Made by a program: the position numbers and the translations under genes. A stretch of 64,000 nt of DNA from Devosia nitrariae (lineage in GTDB: Bacteria > Pseudomonadota > Alphaproteobacteria > Rhizobiales > Devosiaceae). Numbering within the stretch: the first letter of the stretch is position 1; each line of letters starts with the position of its first letter. Below the pieces are notes generated by a model. The model worked only from the letters and a program-made list of their open reading frames with translations. It did not search any database and had not been told where the DNA came from. The stretch spans positions 124,001 to 188,000 of the forward strand of contig NZ_BSNS01000022.1 in the NCBI RefSeq assembly GCF_030160115.1, in the 5' to 3' direction. Shown piece by piece: positions 10,788-18,647 of this stretch.

Positions 10788-11500
10788 CAGCGGGGGCTCC
10801 GTGCTTCGAGCTGACGCGACAGGATCGTCGAGAATTCATCGGCAAAGCCTTCGAGCCTGCCGATCATCTTGCCGGCATCGGAAGAAAGCTTGTTATAGGC
10901 AATGACCGCGGGAATGGCGGCCACCAGTCCGATCGCGGTGGCAAAAAGCGCCTCGGCAATGGGTCCGGCAACGACCGCCAGGTTGGTGCTGGAGGCCTGA
11001 GCGATGCCGGTAAAGGCGTTCATGATGCCCCAAACCGTGCCGAAAAGCCCGATGAAGGGTCCCGCCGAGCCGACGGTTGCGAGGAAGCTCAACCGCTTTT
11101 CGAGATTCTCGCTCTCGCGCGCGATGGCGACGTCGAGCACCTTTTCGAGCCGGGCCTGCACGCCTATGAAGGAGGCCGCGTTCTGCTCGTGACTGCGCTT
11201 CCACTCCTTCATGGCGGCAACGAACACGGATCCGAGCCCGCCCGAAACCTTTTGCGACTGCGCCTGATAGAGCTCCTCGAGCGACTGTCCGGACCAGAAG
11301 AGGCGCTCGAACCGGTTCATCTCCGACTTGGCGCGGCGATAATGGATCGTCTTGTCGACGATGATCGCCCAGCACCAGATCGAGGCGGACAAAAGCCCGA
11401 GCATCACCGTCTTGACCACGATGTCGGCTGCCCAGAACAGGCCCCAGATCGAAAAGTCGGTGTGGGTCGCCACCTGACCCACGGCATCCATCGCTTCCAT
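10787..11500 (-). CDS. tolQ: Tol-Pal system proton channel protein TolQ
   Basis: A MotA/TolQ/ExbB-family inner-membrane protein of 237 residues with three membrane helices, the last two within GPFIGLFGTVWGIMNAF and AEALFATAIGLVAAIPAVIA. It uses the proton gradient to drive TolA. The start MEAMDAVGQ has AAGGGA about 8 bases upstream; an alternative in-frame ATG lies nine codons earlier. It is the first gene of tolQRAB-pal-cpoB. Confidence 0.95.
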   Translation of the reverse strand: MEAMDAVGQVATHTDFSIWGLFWAADIVVKTVMLGLLSASIWCWAIIVDKTIHYRRAKSEMNRFERLFWSGQSLEELYQAQSQKVSGGLGSVFVAAMKEWKRSHEQNAASFIGVQARLEKVLDVAIARESENLEKRLSFLATVGSAGPFIGLFGTVWGIMNAFTGIAQASSTNLAVVAGPIAEALFATAIGLVAAIPAVIAYNKLSSDAGKMIGRLEGFADEFSTILSRQLEARSPR

Positions 11501-11791
11501 TGAGTGGTCCCTTTTCGGCTCGGCCACTACGACCGCATGAGCCAGAGAGGTCCCCGATGCGGTCGAAATTTGTCAAATTTAAGAGAAAATTCCCGGATTT
11601 CCGGAGCTCTCGCGGGCTTTATCCCTATCGCCCGATCATGGTCAACAAGTGGTTAAGAAAGGGTCTCCGAGGCACCATCACGTTATTGTCATGGCTGATG
11701 CCGGACCACGATTGTCATGGGGAACGCCGGACCGGGCGAAACCGTTGTTGCTCCTGCGCTATGCGCGCTGCTTCAACAGGAGGAGAACCCC

Positions 11792-12232
11792 ATGACCATC
11801 CGCTTCGTATCCGCGGCAGGCGTTGCGCTTGCCGCGCTTTTCGCAACGGGCGCCGCCCAAGCCGAAGTCGTCGACCTCACCGCCGAACTGTCCGGCGCTG
11901 CCCAGGTGCCCGCCAACGATTCCGCCGGCACCGGCACCCTCGAAGGCACGTACGACACCGAAAGCATGGAACTGACCTGGACCGTGACCTATGAGGGTCT
12001 GACGGGCGACGCGACCGCCGCCCACTTCCACGGCCCGGCCGGCCCCGAGGAGAGTGCCGGCCCGGTGGTTCCGATCGAAGGCGATCTCGCCAGTCCCATC
12101 GAAGGCAGCGCAACGCTGACCGAGGAGCAGGCGACTGACCTGCAGGCGGGCATGTGGTACTTCAACATTCACACCGAACAGTATCCGGACGGTGAGATCC
12201 GCGGCCAGGTGATGACGGCTGGCGGCATGTAA
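11792..12232 (+). CDS. Secreted CHRD-domain protein
   Basis: The 146-residue protein has a signal peptide ending near AAQAEVVDL and then one CHRD domain with the hallmark AAHFHGPAG segment and a terminal FNIHTEQYPDGEIRGQV. CHRD domains occur in secreted bacterial proteins of unclear role. The ATG has a strong AGGAGGAGAA upstream; an in-frame start 25 codons earlier would spoil the signal peptide. It faces against its neighbours and splits ybgC from tolQ. The upstream 290 bases contain no other gene that I can see. Confidence 0.85.
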   Translation: MTIRFVSAAGVALAALFATGAAQAEVVDLTAELSGAAQVPANDSAGTGTLEGTYDTESMELTWTVTYEGLTGDATAAHFHGPAGPEESAGPVVPIEGDLASPIEGSATLTEEQATDLQAGMWYFNIHTEQYPDGEIRGQVMTAGGM

Positions 12233-12274
12233 GCACGTCATCCTGAGCCAAAGAGAGGGACCAACGCCCCTCTC

Positions 12275-12679
12275 TCAACCCTTCATCTCAATGGCGAGGC
12301 GCTCGCGCAGGTCCGACGGCATGCGCGCGGCGCCTCCCCCGACTTTGATGGCGACGACCGTCACCTCGGCGCTGATGAGAACGTTTGTGCCGGAAAGGAT
12401 CGCCTGCTTCAGCGTCAGCCGCGCCCCGGTGAAAGCGGCAACCTCGGTCACGACCGTCAGCAGATCGTCGATATGGGCTGCTGCGGCGAAATCGATATGC
12501 ATCGCGCGCACGGCAAACGCGATGCCATCCCTGATAAGTTCGGAATGGTGGATGCCGAGATCGCGCAGGAATTCGGTGCGCCCGCGTTCGAAGAACTTGA
12601 GATAGGCCGCGTGATAGACGTTGCCGGAAAAATCGGTGTCCTCGTAGTAGACGCGGACGGACATGCGATGCGCGCTCAT
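12275..12679 (-). CDS. ybgC: YbgC/FadM-type acyl-CoA thioesterase
   Basis: A 134-residue hotdog-fold thioesterase with the family motif VYYEDTDFSGNVYHAAYLKFFER, including the catalytic Asp of the DTDFSG region. In proteobacteria it sits beside tol-pal genes and hydrolyses acyl-CoA or acyl-ACP linked to envelope lipid metabolism. Its start overlaps the upstream HhH gene by four bases, so the two are translationally coupled. Confidence 0.93.
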   Translation of the reverse strand: MSAHRMSVRVYYEDTDFSGNVYHAAYLKFFERGRTEFLRDLGIHHSELIRDGIAFAVRAMHIDFAAAAHIDDLLTVVTEVAAFTGARLTLKQAILSGTNVLISAEVTVVAIKVGGGAARMPSDLRERLAIEMKG

Positions 12680-12882
12680 GCCTTGAACGTCACCCCGCGC
12701 TCAACCATGGCCGGTTCGAGAAAAACGAAGGTCCTGGCACCGATGCCGTGCAGGTTTGCGATGTCTTGGCGTGTCCATTTCGTCAGATCGGCAAAGCTCA
12801 CGATCCCCGCGGCCATCAACGCGCGATGGGCCGGCCGGCTGAGCTTGATCGTCTCGGCGATGCGGTCGGAGGCCGCAATCAT
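12676..12882 (-). CDS. Small helix-hairpin-helix (RpoA-CTD-like) protein
   Basis: A 68-residue protein resembling the alpha-CTD/HhH nucleic-acid-binding fold: LSRPAHRALMAAGIVSFADL followed by the hairpin LHGIGARTFVFLEPAM. The start overlaps the Nudix stop as ATGA. It lies between the Nudix genes and ybgC, so its role may relate to nucleotides or DNA, but I cannot name one. Confidence 0.65.
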   Translation of the reverse strand: MIAASDRIAETIKLSRPAHRALMAAGIVSFADLTKWTRQDIANLHGIGARTFVFLEPAMVERGVTFKA

Positions 12883-13385
12883 TGTGATGCCACCATCCGC
12901 TCGTCGTGCACGATATCCGTGGCGGTGCCAGGCAGATTCCGCAGGAAGCTCGGCAGCCAACGCGGCAGAAGGTTCATGTACTCCAGCGCGTTGCCGTTGA
13001 GTGGCACCCAGTAGAACTTCAGCTCATGCCCCTCGTCCTGCCGTACAAGCCAAGGCGACTTTCCATTCGGACGGGCATCCGCAAGCGCGGCTCTGTAGAA
13101 CAGACCGATCTCATGGAAATCCTCATCCACACGGCGATAGAAGCTTTCCGAAGTCGCAAGCAACGGACCGATCCGTGCGTTCATGGCAAGTTCCTCGGCG
13201 ATCTCACGTTCGAGCGAGAGCACACTGGGCTCGCCCAGTTCCACCCGCCCGCCTGGCAGCATGACGTAGTCGTCATCATCTTGGCGGTCGACGAGCACGT
13301 GTCCATCAACCAGGACGATAGCCGCCACCCGATAGTTAAATCGCCGCCCGCCATGCGGATAGCTGAGGACGACACGCTCGTTCAT
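12879..13385 (-). CDS. Nudix hydrolase (second of a tandem pair)
   Basis: A 168-residue protein with a Nudix box starting GGRVELGE and continuing to REIAEEL near residues 45-66, matching GX5EX7REUXEEXGU. It hydrolyses a nucleoside diphosphate linked to another moiety; the substrate is unknown. It is a paralogue of the adjacent upstream gene, sharing RFNYRVAAI-/RFNLRAAAI- type N-termini, and overlaps it by four bases. Both run in one leftward operon toward ybgC. Confidence 0.88.
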   Translation of the reverse strand: MNERVVLSYPHGGRRFNYRVAAIVLVDGHVLVDRQDDDDYVMLPGGRVELGEPSVLSLEREIAEELAMNARIGPLLATSESFYRRVDEDFHEIGLFYRAALADARPNGKSPWLVRQDEGHELKFYWVPLNGNALEYMNLLPRWLPSFLRNLPGTATDIVHDERMVASQ

Positions 13386-13897
13386 TGGATCACCCCCGCC
13401 TCACTCTCAAAGAAGACGAGGTGCTCGATGTCGTTGCTCAGCGCAGAAAACCGCTCCCGTAAGCTTGCCGGCACGAACGCATGTTCGGCGAGAGTGTCTC
13501 CGGCGATCGGCACCCATTTGAACTCGAGGTCCGCCTCGCCATCCCGGCAACGGTGGCATATTTCGCCGTCCGTGCGGAACGGAAAGCTGTCCGGAAGCGA
13601 CACGCGGAAATAGTAGCCGAGTTCGTGGAACCGTCTGCCCTGGTCGCTGAAGAAGCTCTCGCGGACGAAAAGCAGGTGGGCGACCTCACCGCGCACGCCC
13701 AGTTCCTCCTCGAGTTCTCGCGCCACCGTCTGCTCGCAAGACTCGCCCCACTCGACACGCCCGCCGGGCAACGACCAGAAGTCCTGGAACGTGGCACGAT
13801 GTATGAGCACGTGTCCGTCACGAATGGCGATTGCGGCCGCCCGCAGGTTGAACCGCCCCGGCGGCAGGTCATAGCTGATCATGTGCCGCCCGCTCAT
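13382..13897 (-). CDS. Nudix hydrolase (first of a tandem pair)
   Basis: A protein of about 171 residues with the Nudix box GGRVEWGE through RELEEELG. I placed the start at MSGRHMISYDL; an internal MISYDLPPGRF is equally possible, and an in-frame start far upstream gives an implausible N-terminus. Tandem duplication with the next gene is likely. The substrate is unknown. Confidence 0.82.
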   Translation of the reverse strand: MSGRHMISYDLPPGRFNLRAAAIAIRDGHVLIHRATFQDFWSLPGGRVEWGESCEQTVARELEEELGVRGEVAHLLFVRESFFSDQGRRFHELGYYFRVSLPDSFPFRTDGEICHRCRDGEADLEFKWVPIAGDTLAEHAFVPASLRERFSALSNDIEHLVFFESEAGVIQ

Positions 13898-13977
13898 GGC
13901 ATGCCATCTTTTCCCGAGGAGGTTCGCCTGGAAACTACGCGAATCGCCCAATGATAGACCGATATCACCGTCGGCGT

Positions 13978-14865
13978 TTATGCCGTGCGCCTTCCACCCA
14001 GTTCGAGCAGCACGATTTCGGGCGGGGCGCCCAGGCGGACCGGCAGCCACGTCAGGCCCAGACCTGCGCTAACGACGAGATGGCGGCCATCTTCGGTCAC
14101 GTGGCCATGCCGGTACCTGTCGCCGTATCGAGAGGGTATGACGGGCGAATGGCCGAAAAGCCTGACCTGGCCGCCATGCGTGTGGCCGGACAGGGTCAGA
14201 GCTACGCGTGGGGGTACACGCGGAAAGATATCGGGCTCGTGCGCCATCAACAGGACCGGTTCATCACCTTCGATCTGATCGAGGGTTGCATCGAGGTCGT
14301 CGAGGCCGCGCCGGCTGCGTATGAAGGCGAGTTGGTCGCCAAGTCCGGCCAGCCAAAAGCCGCGCCCGTCCTTTTCCATTCGCCTCGCACGATTGACGTA
14401 GACGTCGATGCCCGCGGCGGTGAGCGCACCTTCCGCCTCTGTCGACCCGCCTCCGGCCGCTTGCACCGCCGCGTCCGCCCAATAGTCGTGATTGCCAAGA
14501 ACGGCATGGACGCCGAGCGGCGCGTGCAGCCGAGCGAGGCACGCGCCCCATTCGGCAGGTTTGAGAGAGCGGCTGAAACGCGGCCCCTCGCAATAGTCGC
14601 CCAGCAACAGGACGATATCCGGCTCGAGGTCGGCGACGCTGTCGCAGATCGCATTGAGGCGATCGGCATTCAACCATGGCTCGCATGCATGAAAGTCGCT
14701 CAGCACCGCGGCTCGCAAGGTCAGGCCAGCCGGCCAGGCCGGCAGGTCGAGATCGTAACGCGCGATCCGCAGCCAGTTCGGCTCGACTGCCGTCGCGTAA
14801 CCCCCGACGCCCAGCGTCGTCAGCAAGCTTCCGAAGAGTCCCGCCAATACCGCGCGGCGTTTCAC
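13978..14865 (-). CDS. Calcineurin-like metallophosphoesterase, YkuE/YaeI type
   Basis: A 295-residue protein with a signal-anchor-like N-terminus (LAGLFGSLLTTLGVGGYA) followed by the metal-binding motifs SDFHACEPW, LLGDYCEG, VLGNHDYW and SGHTHGGQ. Related enzymes hydrolyse UDP-diacylglucosamine-like or phosphodiester substrates at the membrane. It overlaps ruvB by four bases and is an accessory gene in the ruv-tol neighbourhood. Confidence 0.88.
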   Translation of the reverse strand: MKRRAVLAGLFGSLLTTLGVGGYATAVEPNWLRIARYDLDLPAWPAGLTLRAAVLSDFHACEPWLNADRLNAICDSVADLEPDIVLLLGDYCEGPRFSRSLKPAEWGACLARLHAPLGVHAVLGNHDYWADAAVQAAGGGSTEAEGALTAAGIDVYVNRARRMEKDGRGFWLAGLGDQLAFIRSRRGLDDLDATLDQIEGDEPVLLMAHEPDIFPRVPPRVALTLSGHTHGGQVRLFGHSPVIPSRYGDRYRHGHVTEDGRHLVVSAGLGLTWLPVRLGAPPEIVLLELGGRRTA

Positions 14866-15899
14866 TCCCCATCCTCCTCGAAGAGGCTCGCCTGCAGCCC
14901 GACGAACCCCTGCGGCACGGCCATGTTGAGGTGCTGGAAGGCAATGGCAGTCAGCAATCGCCCGCGCGGCGTGCGCTGGATAAAGCCCTGCTGGATAAGA
15001 TAGGGCTCGACGATCTCCTCGATCGCATCGCGCGGCTCGGAAAGCGCGGCCGCGATGGTTTCGATGCCGACCGGCCCGCCACCGTAGAAATCGGCGATGG
15101 TGGTCAGATACCGCCGATCGAGCTGGTCGAGCCCGCGCGCATCGACATCGAGCCGCAACAGCGCCTTATCGGCGACGGAGCTGGTGATTTCCTTGGCGCC
15201 GTCCACCAAGGCAAAATCGGTGACGCGGCGCAACAAACGCCCGGCAATGCGGGGCGTGCCACGCGAGCGGCGCGCGACTTCCATCGCCCCGTCCGGCGAC
15301 ATCGCTAGCCCCATGAGCCTGGCGCCGCGCTCGACGATCTTCACCAGTTCCTCAGGCGTATAGAAATTGAGGCGCACTGGAATGCCGAAACGGTCGCGCA
15401 GCGGTGTCGTCAAAAGCCCCGCACGCGTCGTCGCCCCGACAAGCGTGAACTTGGCGAGATCGATCCTTACCGAACGCGCCGCCGGCCCTTCTCCAATGAT
15501 CAGGTCGAGCTGGAAGTCTTCCATGGCCGGATAGAGCACTTCTTCGATCGCCGGGTTCAGCCGGTGGATCTCGTCGATGAAGAGCACGTCGCGCTCTTCG
15601 AGATTGGTCAGGAGCGCCGCAAGATCCCCGGCCTTGGCGATGACCGGGCCGGACGTGGCGCGAAACCCGACCCCCAGTTCCTTGGCGATGATCTGGGCAA
15701 GCGTCGTCTTGCCGAGCCCCGGGGGGCCGACGAACAGCACATGGTCGAGCGCGGCGCCCCGCTGCCTGGCCGCCTCGATGAACACCTGAAGGTTCGCACG
15801 CGCATCAGCCTGCCCGATGAAATCGGTGAACCCGGAAGGGCGCAGCGAAACATCGAGGCTATCGTCGCGGCCAGCGGAGGCGGAGGTAAGGGAAGTCAC
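14862..15899 (-). CDS. ruvB: Holliday junction branch migration helicase RuvB
   Basis: The AAA+ motor of RuvAB. The 345 residues have Walker A GPPGLGKTTLA, Walker B LFIDEIHRLN, sensor I GATTRAG and a C-terminal winged helix (DFYGGGPVGIETIAAALSE, then RTPRGR). The GTG start overlaps the stop of the upstream PIN-domain toxin gene as GTGA, so ruvB is translationally coupled to a toxin rather than to ruvA. Confidence 0.97.
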   Translation of the reverse strand: MTSLTSASAGRDDSLDVSLRPSGFTDFIGQADARANLQVFIEAARQRGAALDHVLFVGPPGLGKTTLAQIIAKELGVGFRATSGPVIAKAGDLAALLTNLEERDVLFIDEIHRLNPAIEEVLYPAMEDFQLDLIIGEGPAARSVRIDLAKFTLVGATTRAGLLTTPLRDRFGIPVRLNFYTPEELVKIVERGARLMGLAMSPDGAMEVARRSRGTPRIAGRLLRRVTDFALVDGAKEITSSVADKALLRLDVDARGLDQLDRRYLTTIADFYGGGPVGIETIAAALSEPRDAIEEIVEPYLIQQGFIQRTPRGRLLTAIAFQHLNMAVPQGFVGLQASLFEEDGE

Positions 15900-16300
15900 G
15901 CGATCGCGTCCTGAACCGATTGGAACTGGGGCAGGCGAAGAGCCTCTTTGTCGAAGGTTGCCGTAACTGAGCAGCCGAACTGCCGGTTGAGCAGGCCGAT
16001 CACTGCGTCACTGAAATCGACGCCAAGCCGCGCAGCAAGGTCTAGTGCTTCAATCACCAGGTCGCGACGCTCCACGAGCAATTCGCGCGAATCCAGCAGC
16101 CCCTCCAGCACGGCAAGAATATCAACTTTGGGCATTTTCTTGACCCGCCTCAGCACCCAATAGAGCTCAACGAAGACGACGGGATTGGCAAATAGTCCAT
16201 CGTCACCCGCCCCCGCAAATAGCTCACTCGCCAATCGGTACTGTTGCGGATCATCCTGCGTCACGAAGCGGACAAGAACATTCGTGTCAACGCCCAGCAC
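15896..16300 (-). CDS. vapC: PIN-domain toxin, VapC-like
   Basis: A 134-residue PIN ribonuclease with the acidic residues expected of the active site: VDTNVLVRF (Asp near 5), VELYWVLRR (Glu), VDFSDAVIG and TFDKEA. VapC toxins cut tRNA or rRNA when freed from their antitoxin. It overlaps the antitoxin gene by 14 bases and ruvB by 3 bases, placing a toxin inside the ruv operon. Confidence 0.88.
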   Translation of the reverse strand: MLGVDTNVLVRFVTQDDPQQYRLASELFAGAGDDGLFANPVVFVELYWVLRRVKKMPKVDILAVLEGLLDSRELLVERRDLVIEALDLAARLGVDFSDAVIGLLNRQFGCSVTATFDKEALRLPQFQSVQDAIA

Positions 16301-16550
16301 GGATACGCTCGTCGTCTTCAGCGAGAGCCTGAGCGAGCTTCTCGTCCATTTCTTCGATTGTCATGGCCTTCGAGCCGGGCCGATGTAGAATGCCAGCAAG
16401 CTCCATGATTGACCGGTTTCGAGGCCTCAGCACGTATCGACCATCGCGCTTCTCAAACTCGACCTTGTCACCGGGTCTGAGCTTCAAATCGTCTCGAACA
16501 TCCTTGGGCAGCGTAATCTGCCCTTTGCTTGTCACGGTGGCCGTAGGCAT
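16287..16550 (-). CDS. vapB: AbrB/SpoVT-type antitoxin, VapB/MazE-like
   Basis: An 87-residue protein with a swapped-hairpin AbrB domain (VTSKGQITLPKDVRDDLKL) at its N-terminus and an acidic C-terminal helix (IEEMDEKLAQALAEDDE) that likely binds the PIN toxin. The chosen start has AAGGAG about 7 bases upstream; another ATG two codons earlier sits too close to that site. A 9-bp inverted repeat overlaps its ribosome-binding region. Confidence 0.87.
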   Translation of the reverse strand: MPTATVTSKGQITLPKDVRDDLKLRPGDKVEFEKRDGRYVLRPRNRSIMELAGILHRPGSKAMTIEEMDEKLAQALAEDDERIRAGR

Positions 16551-16557
16551 ACCCATT

Positions 16558-16585
16558 CTCCTTACTTTCTGAAGATAGTAAGGAG
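16558..16585. promoter_or_regulatory. Inverted repeat operator before the antitoxin gene
   Basis: CTCCTTACT at 16558-16566 and AGTAAGGAG at 16577-16585 form a perfect 9-bp inverted repeat with a 10-base spacer. It includes the Shine-Dalgarno of the antitoxin gene and lies between ruvA and the TA pair. TA antitoxins commonly autorepress through such repeats. Confidence 0.6.
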
Positions 16586-16605
16586 GCGCAGGAATTTCAA
16601 GAAAA

Positions 16606-17223
16606 TCACGCACTCAGTTCCTTGAGCCCCAGCCGGATCAGCCGCTCCGTTGCAGTCCCGTCGCCTTCCTGCGCCACTACCCGCGCCACCGCCGCCGAGG
16701 CCTGGGCGCTCGAATAGCCGAGATTGGTCAGCGCCGAAACCGCGTCGGCAACGTTGCCGCCGGCAACACCCGCGCCCAGCGCTGTCTGCAACCCAAGCAC
16801 GCCGGCCTCCGCTGCGCCCAGAGCCGGTACCTTGCTCTTCAGTTCCGAGACGATGCGCAGGGCGAGTTTCGGCCCGACGCCGTTGGCCCGCCCGACCATG
16901 GCCTTGTCCTGCAAGGCAATGGCGCTCGAGAGCTCCGAGGGCGTGAGCACCGAAAGGATGGCGAGCGCCACGCGTGCGCCGACCCCCTGCACCGTCATCA
17001 GCACGTTGAACCAGGCCTTCTCGGCTTCGCTGGCAAAGCCGAAGAGCCGGATCATGTCCTCGCGCACGATCGTCTCGATAAAGAGGACCGCCGCCTCGCC
17101 AACCCGCGGTAGGGACTGCAGCGTCTTTGCCGAGCAGAAAGCCTCATAGCAAACGCCCCCCACATCGACGAGCACGTGGTCGTCTCCGAAACTGTCGATG
17201 AGACCCTTCAACTTGCCGATCAT
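16606..17223 (-). CDS. ruvA: Holliday junction branch migration protein RuvA
   Basis: RuvA binds Holliday junctions and loads RuvB. The 205 residues show the N-terminal OB domain (MIGKLKGLIDSFGDDHVLVD), the helix-hairpin-helix region (LMTVQGVGARVALAILS ... ANGVGPKLALRIVSELK), and a C-terminal RuvB-contact domain (AVSALTNLGYSSAQASAAV). Its start overlaps ruvC by four bases (ATGA). Confidence 0.97.
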   Translation of the reverse strand: MIGKLKGLIDSFGDDHVLVDVGGVCYEAFCSAKTLQSLPRVGEAAVLFIETIVREDMIRLFGFASEAEKAWFNVLMTVQGVGARVALAILSVLTPSELSSAIALQDKAMVGRANGVGPKLALRIVSELKSKVPALGAAEAGVLGLQTALGAGVAGGNVADAVSALTNLGYSSAQASAAVARVVAQEGDGTATERLIRLGLKELSA

Positions 17224-17726
17224 GCAAAAGACCTCAAGCGTTGGCGCGAAATGCGGTGATGGGCGTGGCAGATGGCAATAGCAAGCGCGTCGGCCGCATC
17301 GGCGCCCTTGAAGTCAGCGGCCGGCAGCAGCGTCTTGACCATCAGCCCGACCTGCGCCTTCTCGGCATGCCCCGTGCCGACGACCGATTTCTTGACGAGA
17401 TTGGCCGCATATTCGGCGACTGGCAGCCCGCGCGCCGCCGGCGTCATCAGCGCCACACCCCGGGCCTGTCCGAGAATCAACGCCGAGCGTGCCCCCTGGT
17501 TGACGAAAGTCTCTTCCACCGCCGCCTCATGCGGTACGAACCGGTCGAGCAGGTCGGCAAGCCCGGAATTGAGCTCCGCCAGGCGCACGGACAGCTCCGC
17601 ATCGACCTTTGGCGTCAAAACGCCGCAGGCCACATAGCGCAGCCTGTTGCCCTCGGCCTCGATGACGCCCCAGCCGCAGCGCCGCAGTCCCGGATCTATG
17701 CCGATGATTCGCACGAAATCGCCCAT
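17220..17726 (-). CDS. ruvC: Holliday junction resolvase RuvC
   Basis: An endonuclease that resolves Holliday junctions made by RuvAB. The 168 residues carry the catalytic acids in IIGIDPGLRRCGWGV, AAVEETFVNQG and GADAADALAIAICHAHH. It is the first gene of the ruvC-ruvA-(TA)-ruvB operon and is divergent from the diguanylate cyclase gene. Confidence 0.97.
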   Translation of the reverse strand: MGDFVRIIGIDPGLRRCGWGVIEAEGNRLRYVACGVLTPKVDAELSVRLAELNSGLADLLDRFVPHEAAVEETFVNQGARSALILGQARGVALMTPAARGLPVAEYAANLVKKSVVGTGHAEKAQVGLMVKTLLPAADFKGADAADALAIAICHAHHRISRQRLRSFA

Positions 17727-17852
17727 TCACCACTCTTACGCATGCTGGGCAAACCTACCAAGGCGGAAGTGAACAAAGAGGCAACGAGAACGGCGGGCTG
17801 TGGATTGGATAAACTTGCAGCCGTTAAGGGAAGTTCTTCTTCAACGCGTGCG

Positions 17853-17880
17853 CTTTAGCTTCCCGTGCGGGAAGCTAAAG
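17853..17880. promoter_or_regulatory. Perfect 12-bp hairpin next to the GGDEF gene ribosome-binding site
   Basis: CTTTAGCTTCCC at 17853-17864, loop GTGC, then GGGAAGCTAAAG to 17880. The AGGGACGAG ribosome-binding site follows immediately, ending at the TTG start at 17891. It could be an operator for a dimeric regulator or an RNA hairpin affecting translation. Confidence 0.6.
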
Positions 17881-17890
17881 AGGGACGAGA

Positions 17891-18643
17891 TTGATCGAGA
17901 TCAACAGCAGATTGCCCCCGGCTGCCTGGATCCGCATCCGGCGCTTCACCGGGCTGCTGACGATGGCGTCCGTCGCCGTGTCGGTGCTGATCACCAATTT
18001 CATCCTCGAGGTCTTCTCGAACGGCCTCAACGTGCCGGGCCTCGCATCGGCGGTGATCATGCCGATCGTCCTCGGCGGGCCGATGATGTTCTACCTGTCG
18101 CTGCGGCACGAGCAGTTGCGCCACGCCAACCGGCAGTTGCGGGTCATTGCCGAAACCGACTGGCTGACTGCGTGCCTTAACCGCGGTGCTTTCACCGCAA
18201 AGGTCGAGGCCGATCTCGCTGATCCCGCGCAGGCGGGCCGTACGGGCGCGCTGCTTATGGTCGATGCCGACGATTTCAAGCGGGTCAACGACCGCTTCGG
18301 CCATCAGAGGGGAGACGAGGCCCTCTGCCTGATAGCTGAGGCCATCCGCTTGAGCGTCAGGCAGAGCGATCTCGTCGGGCGCCTCGGCGGCGAGGAGTTC
18401 GGCATCTACCTTTCCGAGGCCGACCACGCCGTCGTCGACCAGGTAGCCGAGCGTATCAGGCGCGCGGTGTCCGCTGTCGTTTTCGCGCCAGGCGAAGTGC
18501 TCTGTCCGCTCTCGGTCAGCATCGGCGGCATCAGCTTTGCCAAGCCCGCAACCTATGAAGACATCTACCGGCTGGCCGACGAACGCCTCTACATGGCCAA
18601 GAGCAACGGACGCGACTGCATCGCGCTGACGCAGGCAGCCTGA
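17891..18643 (+). CDS. Membrane-bound GGDEF-domain diguanylate cyclase
   Basis: The 250-residue protein has two predicted membrane helices (LTMASVAVSVLITNFILEVF and ASAVIMPIVLGGPMMFYLSL) followed by a single GGDEF domain with the intact signature GRLGGEEFGIYL, so it probably makes cyclic di-GMP. The inhibitory RxxD site is not evident upstream of GGEEF (RQSD precedes VGRLGGEEF and might serve). It starts with TTG after a good AGGGACGA. It stands alone between divergent ruvC and convergent yebC. Confidence 0.88.
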   Translation: MIEINSRLPPAAWIRIRRFTGLLTMASVAVSVLITNFILEVFSNGLNVPGLASAVIMPIVLGGPMMFYLSLRHEQLRHANRQLRVIAETDWLTACLNRGAFTAKVEADLADPAQAGRTGALLMVDADDFKRVNDRFGHQRGDEALCLIAEAIRLSVRQSDLVGRLGGEEFGIYLSEADHAVVDQVAERIRRAVSAVVFAPGEVLCPLSVSIGGISFAKPATYEDIYRLADERLYMAKSNGRDCIALTQAA

Positions 18644-18647
18644 CGGC

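Noticed and set aside
17727..17852. Possible LexA box before ruvC
   Set aside because: GTTC occurs twice on the minus strand, but the spacing is 13 bases rather than the N7 of the alphaproteobacterial GTTC-N7-GTTC box.
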